From Bemisia tabaci (Eukaryota; Arthropoda; Insecta; Hemiptera; Aleyrodidae), in the NCBI RefSeq assembly GCF_918797505.1, contig NC_092802.1:21969883-22033882 (forward strand): a stretch of 64,000 nucleotides of DNA, written 5' to 3'. The position numbers and the translations under genes are program-made. A model generated the notes under the pieces. It searched no databases and was not told the origin of the DNA. It saw only the letters and a program-made list of their open reading frames with translations. This document shows, piece by piece, positions 43,801-52,136 of this stretch. The first letter of the stretch is position 1, and every line of letters starts with the position of its first letter.

Positions 43801-46292
43801 AAGAGGGAAAGGTATTTATATTTTGGAAAAATAAAACTTGGAAGAATCTACACCGAGTGAAAGCATTTTTAGGAACTGTGAAAGCTCATGCACTATGAAA
43901 TGGGTTTGCGAGCATCTTATCGTTTATCATTTAAAGATCTCTGAGCCTCAGTCTTAAAACTCAGTTCCTAGATCTATTTTCAAAAATCATAACATAAAAA
44001 TGGGAACCGTCAAGTTGTAAAGCTCCAAATTTGGAGTGGATTCCATTTGCAACGAGAAACTACAATTCCGTGCTCGCTGGTAGAATCACCTGTCTGTATA
44101 GGAGAATTAACAGAATATATGTTGTTTCTGAAATGAGCCAGGAAGAGTAGTTTCATATCGCAAATGCCGTCCAGGTATTGTAGCATAATAATATGGAAAA
44201 TACACAAAAAGGAAGAGCAAATACATGAATCAACACAAAGTGCTTAAAGACGCCTGTTTATTTGATGGATATTATTATACTCCTTCAATCCCAGTACGTA
44301 TAAAATAACCCTTTTCTTAAAGCGTGCAATGGCGCAATGTTTTATCTGTTTTAGATGCGCCAATTGACTCGAAAGAAGTGGCGAATGTTTCGCCTTCAAA
44401 ATAGAGGTAGGCCAAAATACTACCTTCAAGACCAGCGCCACATTTGCTATGCCATCCATAACGTGAGCAAGCATGTAAAGTCAATTTAAGTTTGTATTTG
44501 AACTTCATCACCTTAAAATCATCGAATCGGTCTATTCAAACAAGTCATAACACAATGTTGAACACAAAAGAAAAAACATGTTATAAACATTTTTAGTATC
44601 AATTTTCTCTCGTCTACCTATTTATTCTTTATTTTTTTTCCTCTCATGACGTTACTAGTAAAAATTTTAGCACTTGTTCGATAGAAGCTATAGTATTTTA
44701 GCGTGTGCTAAAATAGGGACCATGCAGAAAAATATGTCAGGACTATGGTGTGATTTTAGTTTCAAAACTGGGTGATAACACTTAACTATTTTATTTGCGT
44801 AAAGTTTACGTCGATGGAAACAAAACTAAAATATCATTTTCTGTCACCCAGAATCATCAGCTTGCAACATACGCTATTTTTCCGATGAAAGTACTCAACA
44901 GTGAGCCCCTAAAGGGAAATGAAGGTAAGTATAAAGGTGGGTAACTTACCATCGGTTAAAAGATAGTCTGTTATCGATTGATATGGTGCGTCAAATGGTA
45001 ATATGAGAGTCTGCTCAATCAAACACAGGTCAACGCCAATCGCCATCACTTTGAAAACCTAGAGTCAAGGAAAGCCACAAGGAGTTGAAAAAAATGGGAT
45101 CTACATAAAAATAATGAAGATTGGTCGGTTTAATTATATACTCCTGCCTACTAAATATCGCGGAATCGATCAGAATTTGGGAGAAGGAACGTCTCCTGTG
45201 CCTCGTCTATTGGACCGCGTTAAACAGAAAGGAACCAAGCGACATCAGCTATTGCCAAATTTAATTGGGCGATTACATTTTTTACACGAAAACGGTTGTG
45301 CGGATTTTTGTGCAAATTTCAGTGAATTTTCTCCATAGCGCAAAGCAAATTCCTTAAGCTTTTCAACGGAATCCGCAGAAACGTTCTCTCATAAAAAATT
45401 AAATTGCCCACTTAAATTTGGCAATAGATAATGTGGCTTGGTTCCTTTCTGTTGAGCGCGGTCCATTGGCCTTTGAATTATGATAATCCATGGTGCGAAC
45501 TTTTTAGAAATTTTATTTTTATAATGAGGGAGTGATTATTTTTTTTTTTTTTATTTTTTTTTTTCACAAACCGGTGAAAGAGGACGGTATCACTGAAAAA
45601 ATTAAATTGCTGATTTAACAATTCAATTGCTAAAAAAAGGGACTGCAATGTGTAAAAGAAGATTTTACAACAAAAAAATGCTACTTTAATCACCTCCGTG
45701 GTTAAACCAGCAATAATGGTTAGAGTAGCATATTTTAGTTGTAAAAACTACGTTGAAACATTGCAATCACTTTTTTTCAGCAATTTAATTTTTTCCGTGT
45801 ACCGTACCATATTAGAGTATATACTGGTTGACACGGTGAAATAATCATAAGGAAATTTGAGGAAGAGTTGAAAGAATCTCAATTCAATAGAATCTTTAAA
45901 AGGTTCAAAACAGGATATCGTCATTTTCAATTCAAAAATAGTTGCGGCTCACCTCAAATTTTATTCTGATAACCCGTCAAAACTTTTTAAAACTCAAAAT
46001 ACTGGACCAATTTAAGTTACCAACCTTAAATCTGCAGGCTACCAATAACGAGGGTTGAGGATAAGTCCAAAAATTATAGTAAACGGGGGTTGAGGATGAT
46101 AAGTCAAAAAATTGTGGTAGAAGAGGGTTTCTTCAAAGAAAACTTTAAGGTTATAGGGATAAAATGTTACATTGCTCTGTTTCTTACCACGGTCAAAATG
46201 CCAACAAGAAGCGCACCAACCCTCAATGGAAGACCGCAACACGTAGCACACCGAGGACATATGTAGCAACAGTAGTATAAGAAGTTGCCCAT
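34451..46292 (-). CDS. Four-pass membrane protein with Cys-rich N-terminus and long Ser/Pro-rich tail (7 exons, 489 aa)
   Basis: Seven exons join with matching phases (0, 1, 0, 1, 1, 1) at GT-AG sites. The N-terminus has six Cys within residues 8-19 (YCCYICPRCATCC), plausible palmitoylation sites. Hydrophobic segments lie at about 24-47 (through VGALLVGILTVVFK), 75-99 (ALVCDGWILILAMVL), 106-126 and 153-171. Then follows a basic helix (MMRRKKELTAKAAEREAEKL) and a 300-residue tail with SRSHSPYE twice, SPSPF/SPSPY motifs and three VYSGN repeats. Four passes with a Cys-rich start recall the insect DUF4728/Pasiflora-type membrane proteins (septate junction, epithelial barrier); that placement is inference. 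The tail is unusually long for such proteins and has an SR-like, phosphorylation-prone character. Every intron except the second carries recognised repeats. The promoter is not identified; non-coding upstream exons are possible. Confidence 0.82.
34852..34915. mobile_element. Family E fragment in intron 6
   Basis: One end only: CGGGCCTATAATTGAAATGA, then GATAGACAAAGCTATAGACA and GGGATATGG. It starts 46 bp upstream of exon 7 on the gene's strand. Confidence 0.6.
35321..35432. mobile_element. Short family Y foldback in intron 6
   Basis: GGACGTATTTCTGTCAAATG at 35321 and CGTTTGACAGAAATACGTCC near 35408 are inverted, and the arms continue almost to the centre, giving a 112-bp hairpin. Confidence 0.75.
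35488..35762. mobile_element. Family E foldback element in intron 6
   Basis: The ends GGGCTGATTGTTGAAATTGA and TTAATTTCAATAATCAGCC are inverted. The copy is nearly complete, but its right GTCTATAGC segment is shortened. Confidence 0.78.
35847..36038 (-). CDS. Membrane protein exon 6 (tail)
   Basis: The acceptor is TTTTATCAGCAG. It encodes SRSHSPYEKSMSRSPSPF and then a Pro/Gln/Tyr-rich run to PSNQIP. The donor is CCAG then GTGAAG, phase 1. Confidence 0.83.
36383..36840. mobile_element. Family Y element in intron 5, carrying a family A MITE
   Basis: GGACGTATTTCTGCCAAACG (36383) and GCGTTTGGCAGAAATACGTC (about 36818) bound it. It fills most of intron 5, ending 11 bp from the exon 5 donor. A GTAAGTG site at 36531 on the minus strand inside it could act as a cryptic donor. 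Confidence 0.7.
36554..36807. mobile_element. Family A MITE nested in family Y
   Basis: A full copy with both arms. Flanks ATCA and TATA differ, so the target duplication is lost or the insertion was rearranged. Confidence 0.8.
36852..37298 (-). CDS. Membrane protein exon 5 (TM4, basic helix, first part of tail)
   Basis: The acceptor ATGTCACAG leads to LNIILFLVSNSYHHK, closing TM4, then a charged helix and Ser/Pro/Arg-rich sequence ending SPSRYAQ. The donor is CAAG then GTGGGT, phase 1. A foldback element starts 11 bp past this donor. Confidence 0.85.
37369..37789. mobile_element. Family J foldback, first of a tandem pair (intron 4)
   Basis: The left end GGTGATTCGATGGACGCAAT is intact. The inner arms around 37540 and 37616 pair at AACGTAATAAAGGCGTGGTT. 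The right outer arm has been replaced by unrelated sequence ending CGTCGAATCACC. Confidence 0.7.
37790..38222. mobile_element. Family J foldback, second of a tandem pair (intron 4)
   Basis: The arms GATTCGATGGACGCCATATT and AATATGGCGTCCATCGAATC remain nearly perfect inverses down to a short centre near 37990, so this copy is complete. Confidence 0.82.
38246..38845. mobile_element. Family K long-TIR element (intron 4)
   Basis: GGGTCAGTTGCGCTGATCAC and its inverse at 38826-38845 open arms of roughly 190 bp each (including CCGCGGTAGTGACACCCTTG). The core (38484-38608) has two units of the GAATACTTCACGCATTGC module seen in family L. Confidence 0.8.
38983..39175. mobile_element. Family V foldback element (intron 4)
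   Basis: CACAGTGGATCGAATCAATG and TTGACTCGATTCACTGTA face each other. About 30 bp shorter than the 55186 copy. Confidence 0.7.
39441..39584. repeat. Family K single arm (intron 4)
   Basis: GTTTTGATGCTAGATTCTTG, ACCGAGATATCGCCCTTTGA and TTTTGACGTCATCCA match one arm of the 38246 element. The rest of the element is replaced by the 307-bp array. Confidence 0.6.
39585..40808. repeat. Tandem array of a 307-bp unit in intron 4
   Basis: Units begin near 39773, 40080, 40387 and 40693, with a partial unit at the left; about four copies in all. Units 2 and 3 are almost identical (one difference noticed), the others more diverged. Each unit contains ATGATACAACTATTTGAACT and GAAGGCTATTTCAATTGTAA. A 95-codon frame without an ATG repeats with the unit. 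A piece of family K resumes at 40809. Confidence 0.9.
40951..41125 (-). CDS. Membrane protein exon 4 (TM3 and second loop)
   Basis: The acceptor is TATCGCAG. It encodes ANLGKVVIFNLFFFLDTLRL onward, a Tyr-rich loop and AQFYTRLGI. The donor is ATAG then GTAAGTT, phase 1. Confidence 0.85.
41205..41458. mobile_element. Family A MITE with 4-bp target duplication (intron 3)
   Basis: It starts TTGCCATCCTAAGAAAGAAC and ends TCCTTGGCACGGTAG, flanked by TATA (41201-41204, 41459-41462). Confidence 0.85.
41749..42362. mobile_element. Family A MITE split by an AT-rich insert (intron 3)
   Basis: Both arms and the TACT duplication (41745-41748, 42363-42366) are intact. About 350 bp of alien AT-rich sequence (roughly 41845-42196) separates them, starting and ending in ATACATAT, which may be the duplication made by the second insertion. 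Confidence 0.8.
42644..42896. mobile_element. Family B MITE, complete (intron 3)
   Basis: It runs from GGACCGCGTTAAACAGAGAG to AACTCGGTCC, and the inverse match extends outward through AATT on both sides. Confidence 0.85.
42988..43510. mobile_element. Element with family P ends and family O interior (intron 3)
   Basis: The outer ends ACAAAGGAACGTAAACAG and ATTTACGTTCTTTCCT are inverted. Inside, GGAAGTGAAACACAAAATAA and GAAAATGCCAGCTAGTTATC match a block at 55027-55170. Confidence 0.55.
43525..43686. mobile_element. Family D element (intron 3, close to exon 3)
   Basis: It runs from CAGTGGTGATGCGC to AAGAATCGCCACT, with the centre GTGAGGCAGCATGCCTCAC. It ends about 24 bp from the exon 3 donor. 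Confidence 0.78.
43710..43795 (-). CDS. Membrane protein exon 3 (TM2)
   Basis: The acceptor TTTCCAG and a phase-1 entry give ETLYLYVALVCDGWILILAM onward. The donor ACG then GTAACA is slightly weak; an alternative at GTC/GTAACG would break the phase with exon 4. Confidence 0.75.
43796..44949. other. Intron 2 of the membrane-protein gene
   Basis: No repeat shared with the rest of the window and no further exon with compatible phase was found. A plus-strand GTAAGT at 44935 is probably fortuitous. Confidence 0.5.
44950..45058 (-). CDS. Membrane protein exon 2 (rest of TM1, extracellular loop)
   Basis: The acceptor is GACTCTAG. It encodes VFKVMAIGVDLCLIEQ and an acidic loop ending TDYLLTD. The donor is GATG then GTAAGTT, phase 1. 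Confidence 0.82.
45212..45464. mobile_element. Family B MITE, complete (intron 1)
   Basis: It runs from GGACCGCGTTAAACAGAAAG to TGAGCGCGGTCC with both conserved inner blocks. Confidence 0.85.
45583..45812. mobile_element. Foldback element (intron 1)
   Basis: CGGTATCACTGAAAAAATTA with TTAAATTGCTGA faces TCAGCAATTTAATTTTTTCC with GTGTACCG. The arms continue through TTGCAATG and GTTTTTACAAC. A T-rich run precedes it at 45540-45565. Confidence 0.65.
46188..46292 (-). CDS. Membrane protein exon 1 (start, Cys cluster, start of TM1)
   Basis: ATG at 46292 in the context GAGATGG. It encodes 35 residues beginning MGNFLYYCC and ending GILTV. The donor is GTG then GTAAGA, phase 0. Confidence 0.82.
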
Positions 46293-46470
46293 CTCAATCC
46301 GTGAAGGGGCTCTTGATTCGCTGTCTCGATTTCTTCAACCTCATCCTTCAATGAGAGGACATCGTAGAGTAAAATTTAGTTGAATTTTATCTATCATTCC
46401 GATTTCTGGGCTATTTGCGCATGTTTTCGTTTACCAGACACAAGAAGTAACTATAATTTGTCATTTCCCT

Positions 46471-46707
46471 CACGAAAGAACGTAATTCCATTTCAATGTT
46501 GCCAAATTTGTCCTCAATTTTTACTTGTCAACCAGGAGAATCTTGGGTATTTCTGACTGAAATTTTCATTGCTTTTTCCTCAGATTTCATTCAAAAATCA
46601 GACAAATTTGGGAAAACATTGAACAGGTACATTCTTATAAAATTAATCAATTGCTCGAGTTAATATGACAACCTTGGAATGGAGTTACGTTCCTTCGTCC
46701 GGGAGAC
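46471..46707. mobile_element. Family P foldback upstream of the membrane-protein start
   Basis: CACGAAAGAACGTAATTCCA at 46471 and TGGAGTTACGTTCCTTCGTC near 46680 are inverted, with inner pairs AATGTTGCCAAATTTG and CAAATTTGGGAAAACATTG. It lies about 180 bp upstream of the start codon, so it could sit in the promoter or 5' UTR. Confidence 0.65.
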
Positions 46708-46879
46708 GATGAATTTGACTGCATTTTGAAATGTGGAACTATAAAATCTGGCTCGTGTGAAAAAACACGTAAGTGCACAGGGAAACTAATGGCGCGTACG
46801 TCGTTTTTTAACCGGGCTAGGATTTATATGGTTCCAAATTTCAAAATGTAGTCCAATTCAACGTTGGAAAGTCCACTTG

Positions 46880-47015
46880 CAACACATTTCTTGCATGTGT
46901 CGGGGATTTGCGATTTAAATACTTCCCTTTGTGTAACATTTTGTGAGAAACACGATGATGCCACTAGTTTTCTTAAAAACTAAACCCCCAAAATCTCAAA
47001 AAAAGCTTTCAAACT
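46880..47015. repeat. Partial family H arm
   Basis: GGGGATTTGCGATTT, GTGAGAAACACGATGATGCC and CTCAAAAAAAGCTTTCAAAC match the left arm of the 18961 palindrome. The inverse arm is missing. Confidence 0.55.
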
Positions 47016-47369
47016 TAATTTTTTAGATTCCGTGTGACTTATCAGGATCGATCTTTGAAAATTGTGCACTTAAACGTTGAAAAGAAATTTCCTGAAGGAA
47101 TGAAAAAAAAAGAACATTCACAAAATGACGACATGTTAAAGGAGGTTTTAGGAGCTCAGACACCTAATTTTTGGCAATTTTGAGGACTGACAAGGTTGTT
47201 AAACGTTTAAAGAATCAATGTATTTCTTGAAAAAACGACAACGTCGCGATAAAAATGAGTAATAGTTTACTTCATTGGTAAAATAAGCAAAGCTAGAATT
47301 AAGTTTAAGTGTAGGAAAAACAAACAAAGCGTTCAAGGCGCACGCAACGAACAGTGAACGAATTTCATC

Positions 47370-47850
47370 ATGACGCCTGAATACAACTATTCGGGCTCCT
47401 TGGATGTCCGTGTTGCATACACACGGGTTTGAAGGCGTTTTGATTTTTGAGGTACTCACCGCTTCACTTAAAGCGCGGTAGCGCTGGTTGGTAGTCCTGA
47501 GAAGATCCAGAATGACAGAACGCCTTAAATTGTTCGTTTATACTACATAGACATCTCAAAAGTCAGAATAGTTGCTCTACAATCCTGATATAAAAACTGA
47601 CACACAAGAGATACTTACATCCTACGTTCGTGTGGTACTATTCATGCCAAAGAGATGTATTTTTAGAATAAACAAAGAATTGAAGGTGCTCTGTCATTTT
47701 GGATTCTCGCCGTACAGCCCTATCTACCGCGGGTGAGGCGGTGAGTGTCTAAAGAATCAAAACGCCTTCACTTGCGTGCGTATGCAACGCGGACATCCTC
47801 GGAGCCCGAATAGATGCATCCCCGCGCCTAAATGATACATGTTTCTTGTT
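47370..47850. mobile_element. Family Q foldback element, about 480 bp
   Basis: CCTGAATACAACTATTCGGG, GGATGTCCGTGTTGCATAC and GAAGGCGTTTTGATT on the left are matched in inverse by AATCAAAACGCCTTC, GTATGCAACGCGGACATCC and GCCCGAATAGATGCAT on the right. Confidence 0.7.
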
Positions 47851-49008
47851 CGTCGTATGCCCCAATAGGTGAGGGCGCTTGGCCCGTTTCCCTTAGACCT
47901 TAACTTAAATTCAGTGTTGCCTATTGCACTAATGAAGTAAGCTCATGCTAATTTGTAATATAACATTATCGATTTTCTGGTTATCTCGTGATTAAAAATA
48001 GTATTAAATTGCAACCGCATTTCCAGCGTAGATAAAGTTTTGTTTTTTTTGTGTCTATTCCTCCAATTTTAAGGACAATTGTCGACACAAAGCAACGCCA
48101 GGCTTTCATCACTTCATTTTGTTCACCTTAAAAAGCTCAAATAATCATTTGCGCTTATATGGTTTGCCTTTTTCTACACGTGCGCTTTTGAAGAACATTA
48201 TCGAACATAAAGTGTGTAACTGCAAAAATGCGTATCTTGGTTGCAGTGTCTTAAAATCTCCGCTCCTATTTTATTTTTTAAAAAAGGAGACCGAACATAA
48301 ATTACATCTTGAAATTTTGACAGAATATTCTTCAAAAATCTCTGGGGTGTTCAATGAATGAAGTTGAGCGACAAATTATCGATGTAGAAAATAAAATAAG
48401 ACGTATAATTTGCATGCCACAGACCGAGACACGCATTTATGCAATTTTCCCATCGACATGGACAAGATACATGATGTATTTACCTTTGAAGCTCAAAATT
48501 GAGGGCGTTTAATGAACGATTCACACGTTATCTGGCAAAAAACTGGTTAAAGTGCAATAAATCACAAAGTTAAAATGATGAGAAATTCTTATCCCGTCTT
48601 CATATGTTGATTATTTTCTTATTATTTCACAGTACACAACTACATAACCTTAAAAAACCTGCAATCAAAACGATCGAAATTTTTGACGGTTATATTTTGG
48701 TGCCGCCGTTTCTTAGTAACCAGGATAAGTAATCATTCATTAAAATACGCACACGACTCAGCAAAAATTACAGCGGCATGATATTATATGGTGACTCTAT
48801 ACTAACGAGAAAAAAATTAATCAGATCGCTGAGTAGGTTGAAAAAAAATTAACACGAGGGAGCAATATATTTTTAAAGAATATGCAAAATTGTTGAAAAA
48901 TAAACTTAAACAAAGGGAAAAAGATCTAAAAATTGTCATTCATGGCTCGAATGTAATATTTTTACATTCATTGATAGAATTTTTGCATTGTGAGTAGTAA
49001 CACGTACT
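47851..49008. other. Unassigned AT-rich stretch
   Basis: No coding gene is supported. On the minus strand 48491-48533 is bounded by a good acceptor (TTTTTTGCCAG) and a donor (CAAAG then GTAAAT) but is closed in all three frames; it could at most be a non-coding exon. Confidence 0.35.
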
Positions 49009-49172
49009 CAATGGCGTGGCGTGCTTTGCAATTTATCGATTGATCTGCTATTTAAACTTATGGAAAATAATCGATAGACAGGGTGTTTGCAAGGAACACC
49101 TCAATAATCGATTCTTCTACATGGATTCAAATGGGACAATATCGATAGTCGATCATTCACGCCATGCCACTG
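49009..49172. mobile_element. Family C hAT-like MITE with 8-bp target duplication
   Basis: It runs from CAATGGCGTGGCGTGC to CACGCCATGCCACTG, flanked by CACGTACT and CAAGTACT (seven of eight match). Confidence 0.82.
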
Positions 49173-49599
49173 CAAGTACTACTCACTCTAAGATTGGCGA
49201 CCGAGAAGTGTCAGTGCTCTTGCCAAGATCAAGAACGTTCGAACCTGCCAGCACCGAAACTATCGCAGCTTTGACAGTTTAAGTGTCCCCGCAATGCCGG
49301 CGGTGATGCAATGTTGTCCGTTCACCACCCGTTAAGGTTTAGATTTGAACTTCTTTAAGGAGTTTAAAGTTCACTTTGAACAACTTTAGCGCGGTTTTCT
49401 ACATTTTTGAAATTTCATCTCCATCTCTATTAAGTTTTTAACTCCTCTGAGCGATTTTCACTTCCGCACTTTACATTTGATAAGATGCATGCACGTGACA
49501 CACAAGATGTTAACGCGTGGATGCATTTAAAAGTCTACACGGAGCCGAATCTCTACACTCTTTTAAGACACTTTTCGAGATAAATTAATTAGGGCCCTT
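49173..49599. other. Unassigned stretch
   Basis: No gene or recognised repeat. Confidence 0.4.
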
Positions 49600-49877
49600 A
49601 AAACTCCATGGCCTACTCTCCAGTACTCCTATTTCTCGGAACCAGTACCAAATTTCGGAATTTTTGAGATTTTCCTGAATATTCTCCGGAAATTTTGAAA
49701 TTCCCGAAATGTTCAACTTTTTCAGAACTTCTGAAAATATCTGAAAAAAAAGCCCGGAAGTTTTGTCGGTCGTGGAGCGGGAGGAATTGGAACAAAAAAG
49801 TTCCAAGTCCGGAAACTTCACTGGAAAAAGAAAAGAAAAAAAAGAAAAAAAAAAAAAAAAAGAAAAAAAAAAAAAAG

Positions 49878-49920
<43 letters not shown>

Positions 49921-50275
49921 ACATTGGATCCAGAGTTCAGACTCTTGAAAACATCGACAAAAAAATACTCTTGATTGAATCGGATTTTTGCTTGAATCAA
50001 AACGAATCCGCTTAAATTAAGAGGCTTACTTCTTGATTTAAGATAGCTTCTGATTGAATCAAGAGTACTTTTTCTTGTCGATGTTTTTCAGAGTCTGGAC
50101 TCTAGATCCAATGTGTTTTTTTTCCAGTGTGAATTTTCTCCGGAACTTTTGAAATTCCCGAAATGTTCCGGATCTTCTGCATTTTCCGGAACTTTCTCAG
50201 AACTTTTGAAAACATCTGAAAAAAATCCGAGCCCCGGAACTTTTTACGGACATGGTCCATACTGACTCTCCCTAT
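49600..50275. mobile_element. Family R element split by a family G insert
   Basis: Diverged CCGGAACTTTTGAAATTCCC-type blocks fill 49600-49823 and 50139-50275. The right end CTTTTTACGGACATGGTCC matches, in inverse, the left end of the 4363 copy. A family G insert with a long A-run interrupts it. Confidence 0.65.
49824..50138. mobile_element. Family G element with expanded A-run
   Basis: An A-rich tract of about 95 bp (49826-49919) replaces the short A-run of other copies. Then come CACATTGGATCCAGAGTTCA and the family's inverted interior, ending TTTTTTTTCCAGTGT. Confidence 0.8.
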
Positions 50276-50299
50276 ACTCTAGAAATGCTCTATTCGATC

Positions 50300-50596
50300 T
50301 CAAGGTCATCTCGGCGCGGGCCGTGCGGTACGCGCGAGTTGGCGAGGCAGGGCAACAGGGCCAAGTGCATCCCGAGCGAGCGCTCAGCGCACAAAGCCCC
50401 AATCGTTATCAGCTGTTGCGCGTATCCCCCGTCCCGGCTCGCGCGAGCGCCCGCCTCAGTCGTTTCCGAGGGGCCGATCCAACCGCGTCCCCACCGTCCC
50501 GGTCCCGAGCCGCAGCCGCGCAACCCGAGGGGCGCGCGAGCCCCCAGAACGCCTTCCAACTCCCAGTGATACCGCCCGCGCGACACACGACCAACC
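50300..50596 (+). promoter_or_regulatory. CpG-rich promoter/5' UTR island of the signal-peptide gene
   Basis: About 300 bp of strongly G+C- and CpG-rich DNA ends at the ATG at 50597. It contains the arthropod initiator pentamer TCAGT at 50456-50460, which would give a 5' UTR near 140 nt. No TATA box is evident. All six frames look open because stop codons are rare in GC-rich DNA, so the overlapping open frames on both strands are not taken as genes. Confidence 0.5.
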
Positions 50597-50660
50597 ATGC
50601 GAGCCGCGCCCGCTCTCCTCCTCGCCTGCCTCGCCGGCCTCACCCAACTTGCCGCCTCTG
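50597..50660 (+). CDS. Signal-peptide first exon of a secreted or membrane protein
   Basis: The ATG (context ACCATGC) opens MRAAPALLLACLAGLTQLAA, a textbook signal peptide: short basic n-region, Leu/Ala-rich core and a small-residue cleavage region. The exon ends with CTCTG then GTTAGT, phase 1. Signal-peptide-only first exons followed by a large intron are common in animals. The best phase-matched continuation is 57418-57530, 6.7 kb away. The mature protein cannot be named. Confidence 0.6.
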
Positions 50661-50739
50661 GTTAGTTCTATAACTTAAGACGTTACGTGACTCTTTACGT
50701 GATAACTTAAGACGTAACTTACGACGGTCACGTTAAGGC

Positions 50740-51133
50740 CAGGGTGGCGAAATTTCGTGAAAAATAAAATCTTGAAATTCCGCGTGAAATATTTCATGAA
50801 ATTTCAGAAATTTGTGAAAGATTTTGAAAAATTCCAGTTCCTTTTTATGTTTCGAAGGTTTTAGAAATCGTGATTTTCCTCTGTTTTTGGGTGTTTGAGT
50901 GCGGGTTGCATACTCTGGCCCCTGAATAATATGAAATATTCCACAGCCTCGTGAAATTTCATGAAATATCTCACTGAAATCGTGATTTTCCTCTGTTTAT
51001 GGGTGTTTGAGTGCGGGTTGCATACTCTGGCCCCTGAAAAATATGGAATATTTCACAGCCTCGTGAAATTTCATGAAATATTTCACTGAAATTTCCAATC
51101 TTTCGTTTCTTTCTTACGTTTCATGCCACCCCG
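50740..51133. mobile_element. Family X hAT-like element with perfect 8-bp target duplication
   Basis: The ends CAGGGTGGCG and TGCCACCCCG bound 394 bp. GTTAAGGC flanks it exactly (50732-50739, 51134-51141). Inside, a 112-bp unit (50864-50975) is repeated in tandem (50976-51087) with few changes. Confidence 0.85.
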
Positions 51134-51139
51134 GTTAAG

Positions 51140-52136
51140 GCTTCGATACACGATCAAACTCCCGAACCGATGTATAATTTGCAGTTGTCTGAAATTTGAT
51201 GAATTTTTGTGTTTAAGTGGAAACCACTGAGTGAACTGAGCACGAGGATACTGTTGGTTCATGAACTGAACAATGGAGAATTTGCAAGTGTCTGAAATTA
51301 TTTGATGGATTTTGTGTTTGAGTGGAAACTACTGAGTGAACCGAGCACGAGGATACTCTTGGTTCATGAATTGAACAATGGAGAATTTGCAGGTGTCTGA
51401 AATTTGATGGATTTCGTGTTTAAGTGGACGCTACCAAAGTGATTTGAACTCGAGGATACCCTTGGTTCATAGATTGAACAATTATTGTAGGAAATACGGC
51501 ACAATTATGGTAAAATACATGTGTTTAAATGGGAAATGCCGCGAGATGACGTCATTAGACGGTGCATTTTCTCTCTTATAAATATATTTTTATACTATTT
51601 CCCTTATCGAAAAATGAGTATGTAAAATACTGCAAAATCAGCTCTTCAGGCACTTTCAGATGAAGCATTAAAAAATTTGCGTGCGAATTCTCCATTGTTG
51701 GAGAAGATATAACCAAATGATCCAATCTGCTATAATACACGTGTTTCAATGGGAAATGCCAGATGACGTCACTAGGCGGTACTTTTCTCACTTTTAAATC
51801 GATTTTTTTACTATTTCCCACATCGGAAAAAAATTATGAAAAATACTGCGAACTCTGCTCATTAGACACTCTCAGATGAAGCAATCAAATTTGTGTGTGC
51901 AAATTCTCCATTACCATCAAAGTGTCGGGAGTCATCAGTTGTAAAATTGTTGCTTCGCCTAGTTTTTAAATGAAAACCTGGCAGGAACGTTTCGTGCGGC
52001 AGGAAATAATGCGTGGTGGCACTCCATTCTGATCAAAATTTGACGTCCTGACCAATTTTGATCAAAAAGAACTGTTGCATGGTGACCATCGGTCTACTTT
52101 GATTGGAATTGGTTCCAAATTTGATCGTGTATCGAG
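51140..52136. mobile_element. 1-kb TIR element (family W) with internal tandem arrays
   Basis: GCTTCGATACACGATCAAAC and TTTGATCGTGTATCGAGC are inverted ends. The interior has three units of about 104 bp (51181-51485) followed by two units of about 220 bp (51508-51727, 51728-51930). No protein is encoded. Confidence 0.7.
51181..51930. repeat. Tandem arrays inside family W
   Basis: The 104-bp units start near 51181, 51284 and 51389 (GTGTCTGAAATTTGATGGAT). The 220-bp units each contain GGGAAATGCC followed by AGATGACGTCA, a perfect CRE core (TGACGTCA), near 51547 and 51763. Confidence 0.8.

Noticed and set aside
44244..44511. Additional exon of the membrane protein near 44450
   Set aside because: It has a donor-like AAG/GTAGTA on the minus strand, but no acceptor gives an open, phase-compatible or hydrophobic segment. 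Exon 2 joins exon 3 without it.
49613..50015. Poly-Phe and poly-Lys frames around the A-run
   Set aside because: They translate a homopolymer tract within family G.
50290..50673. Overlapping open frames on both strands in the GC-rich island (up to 117 residues)
   Set aside because: GC-rich DNA lacks stop codons by chance. Only the frame from 50597 has a start, a signal peptide and a donor.
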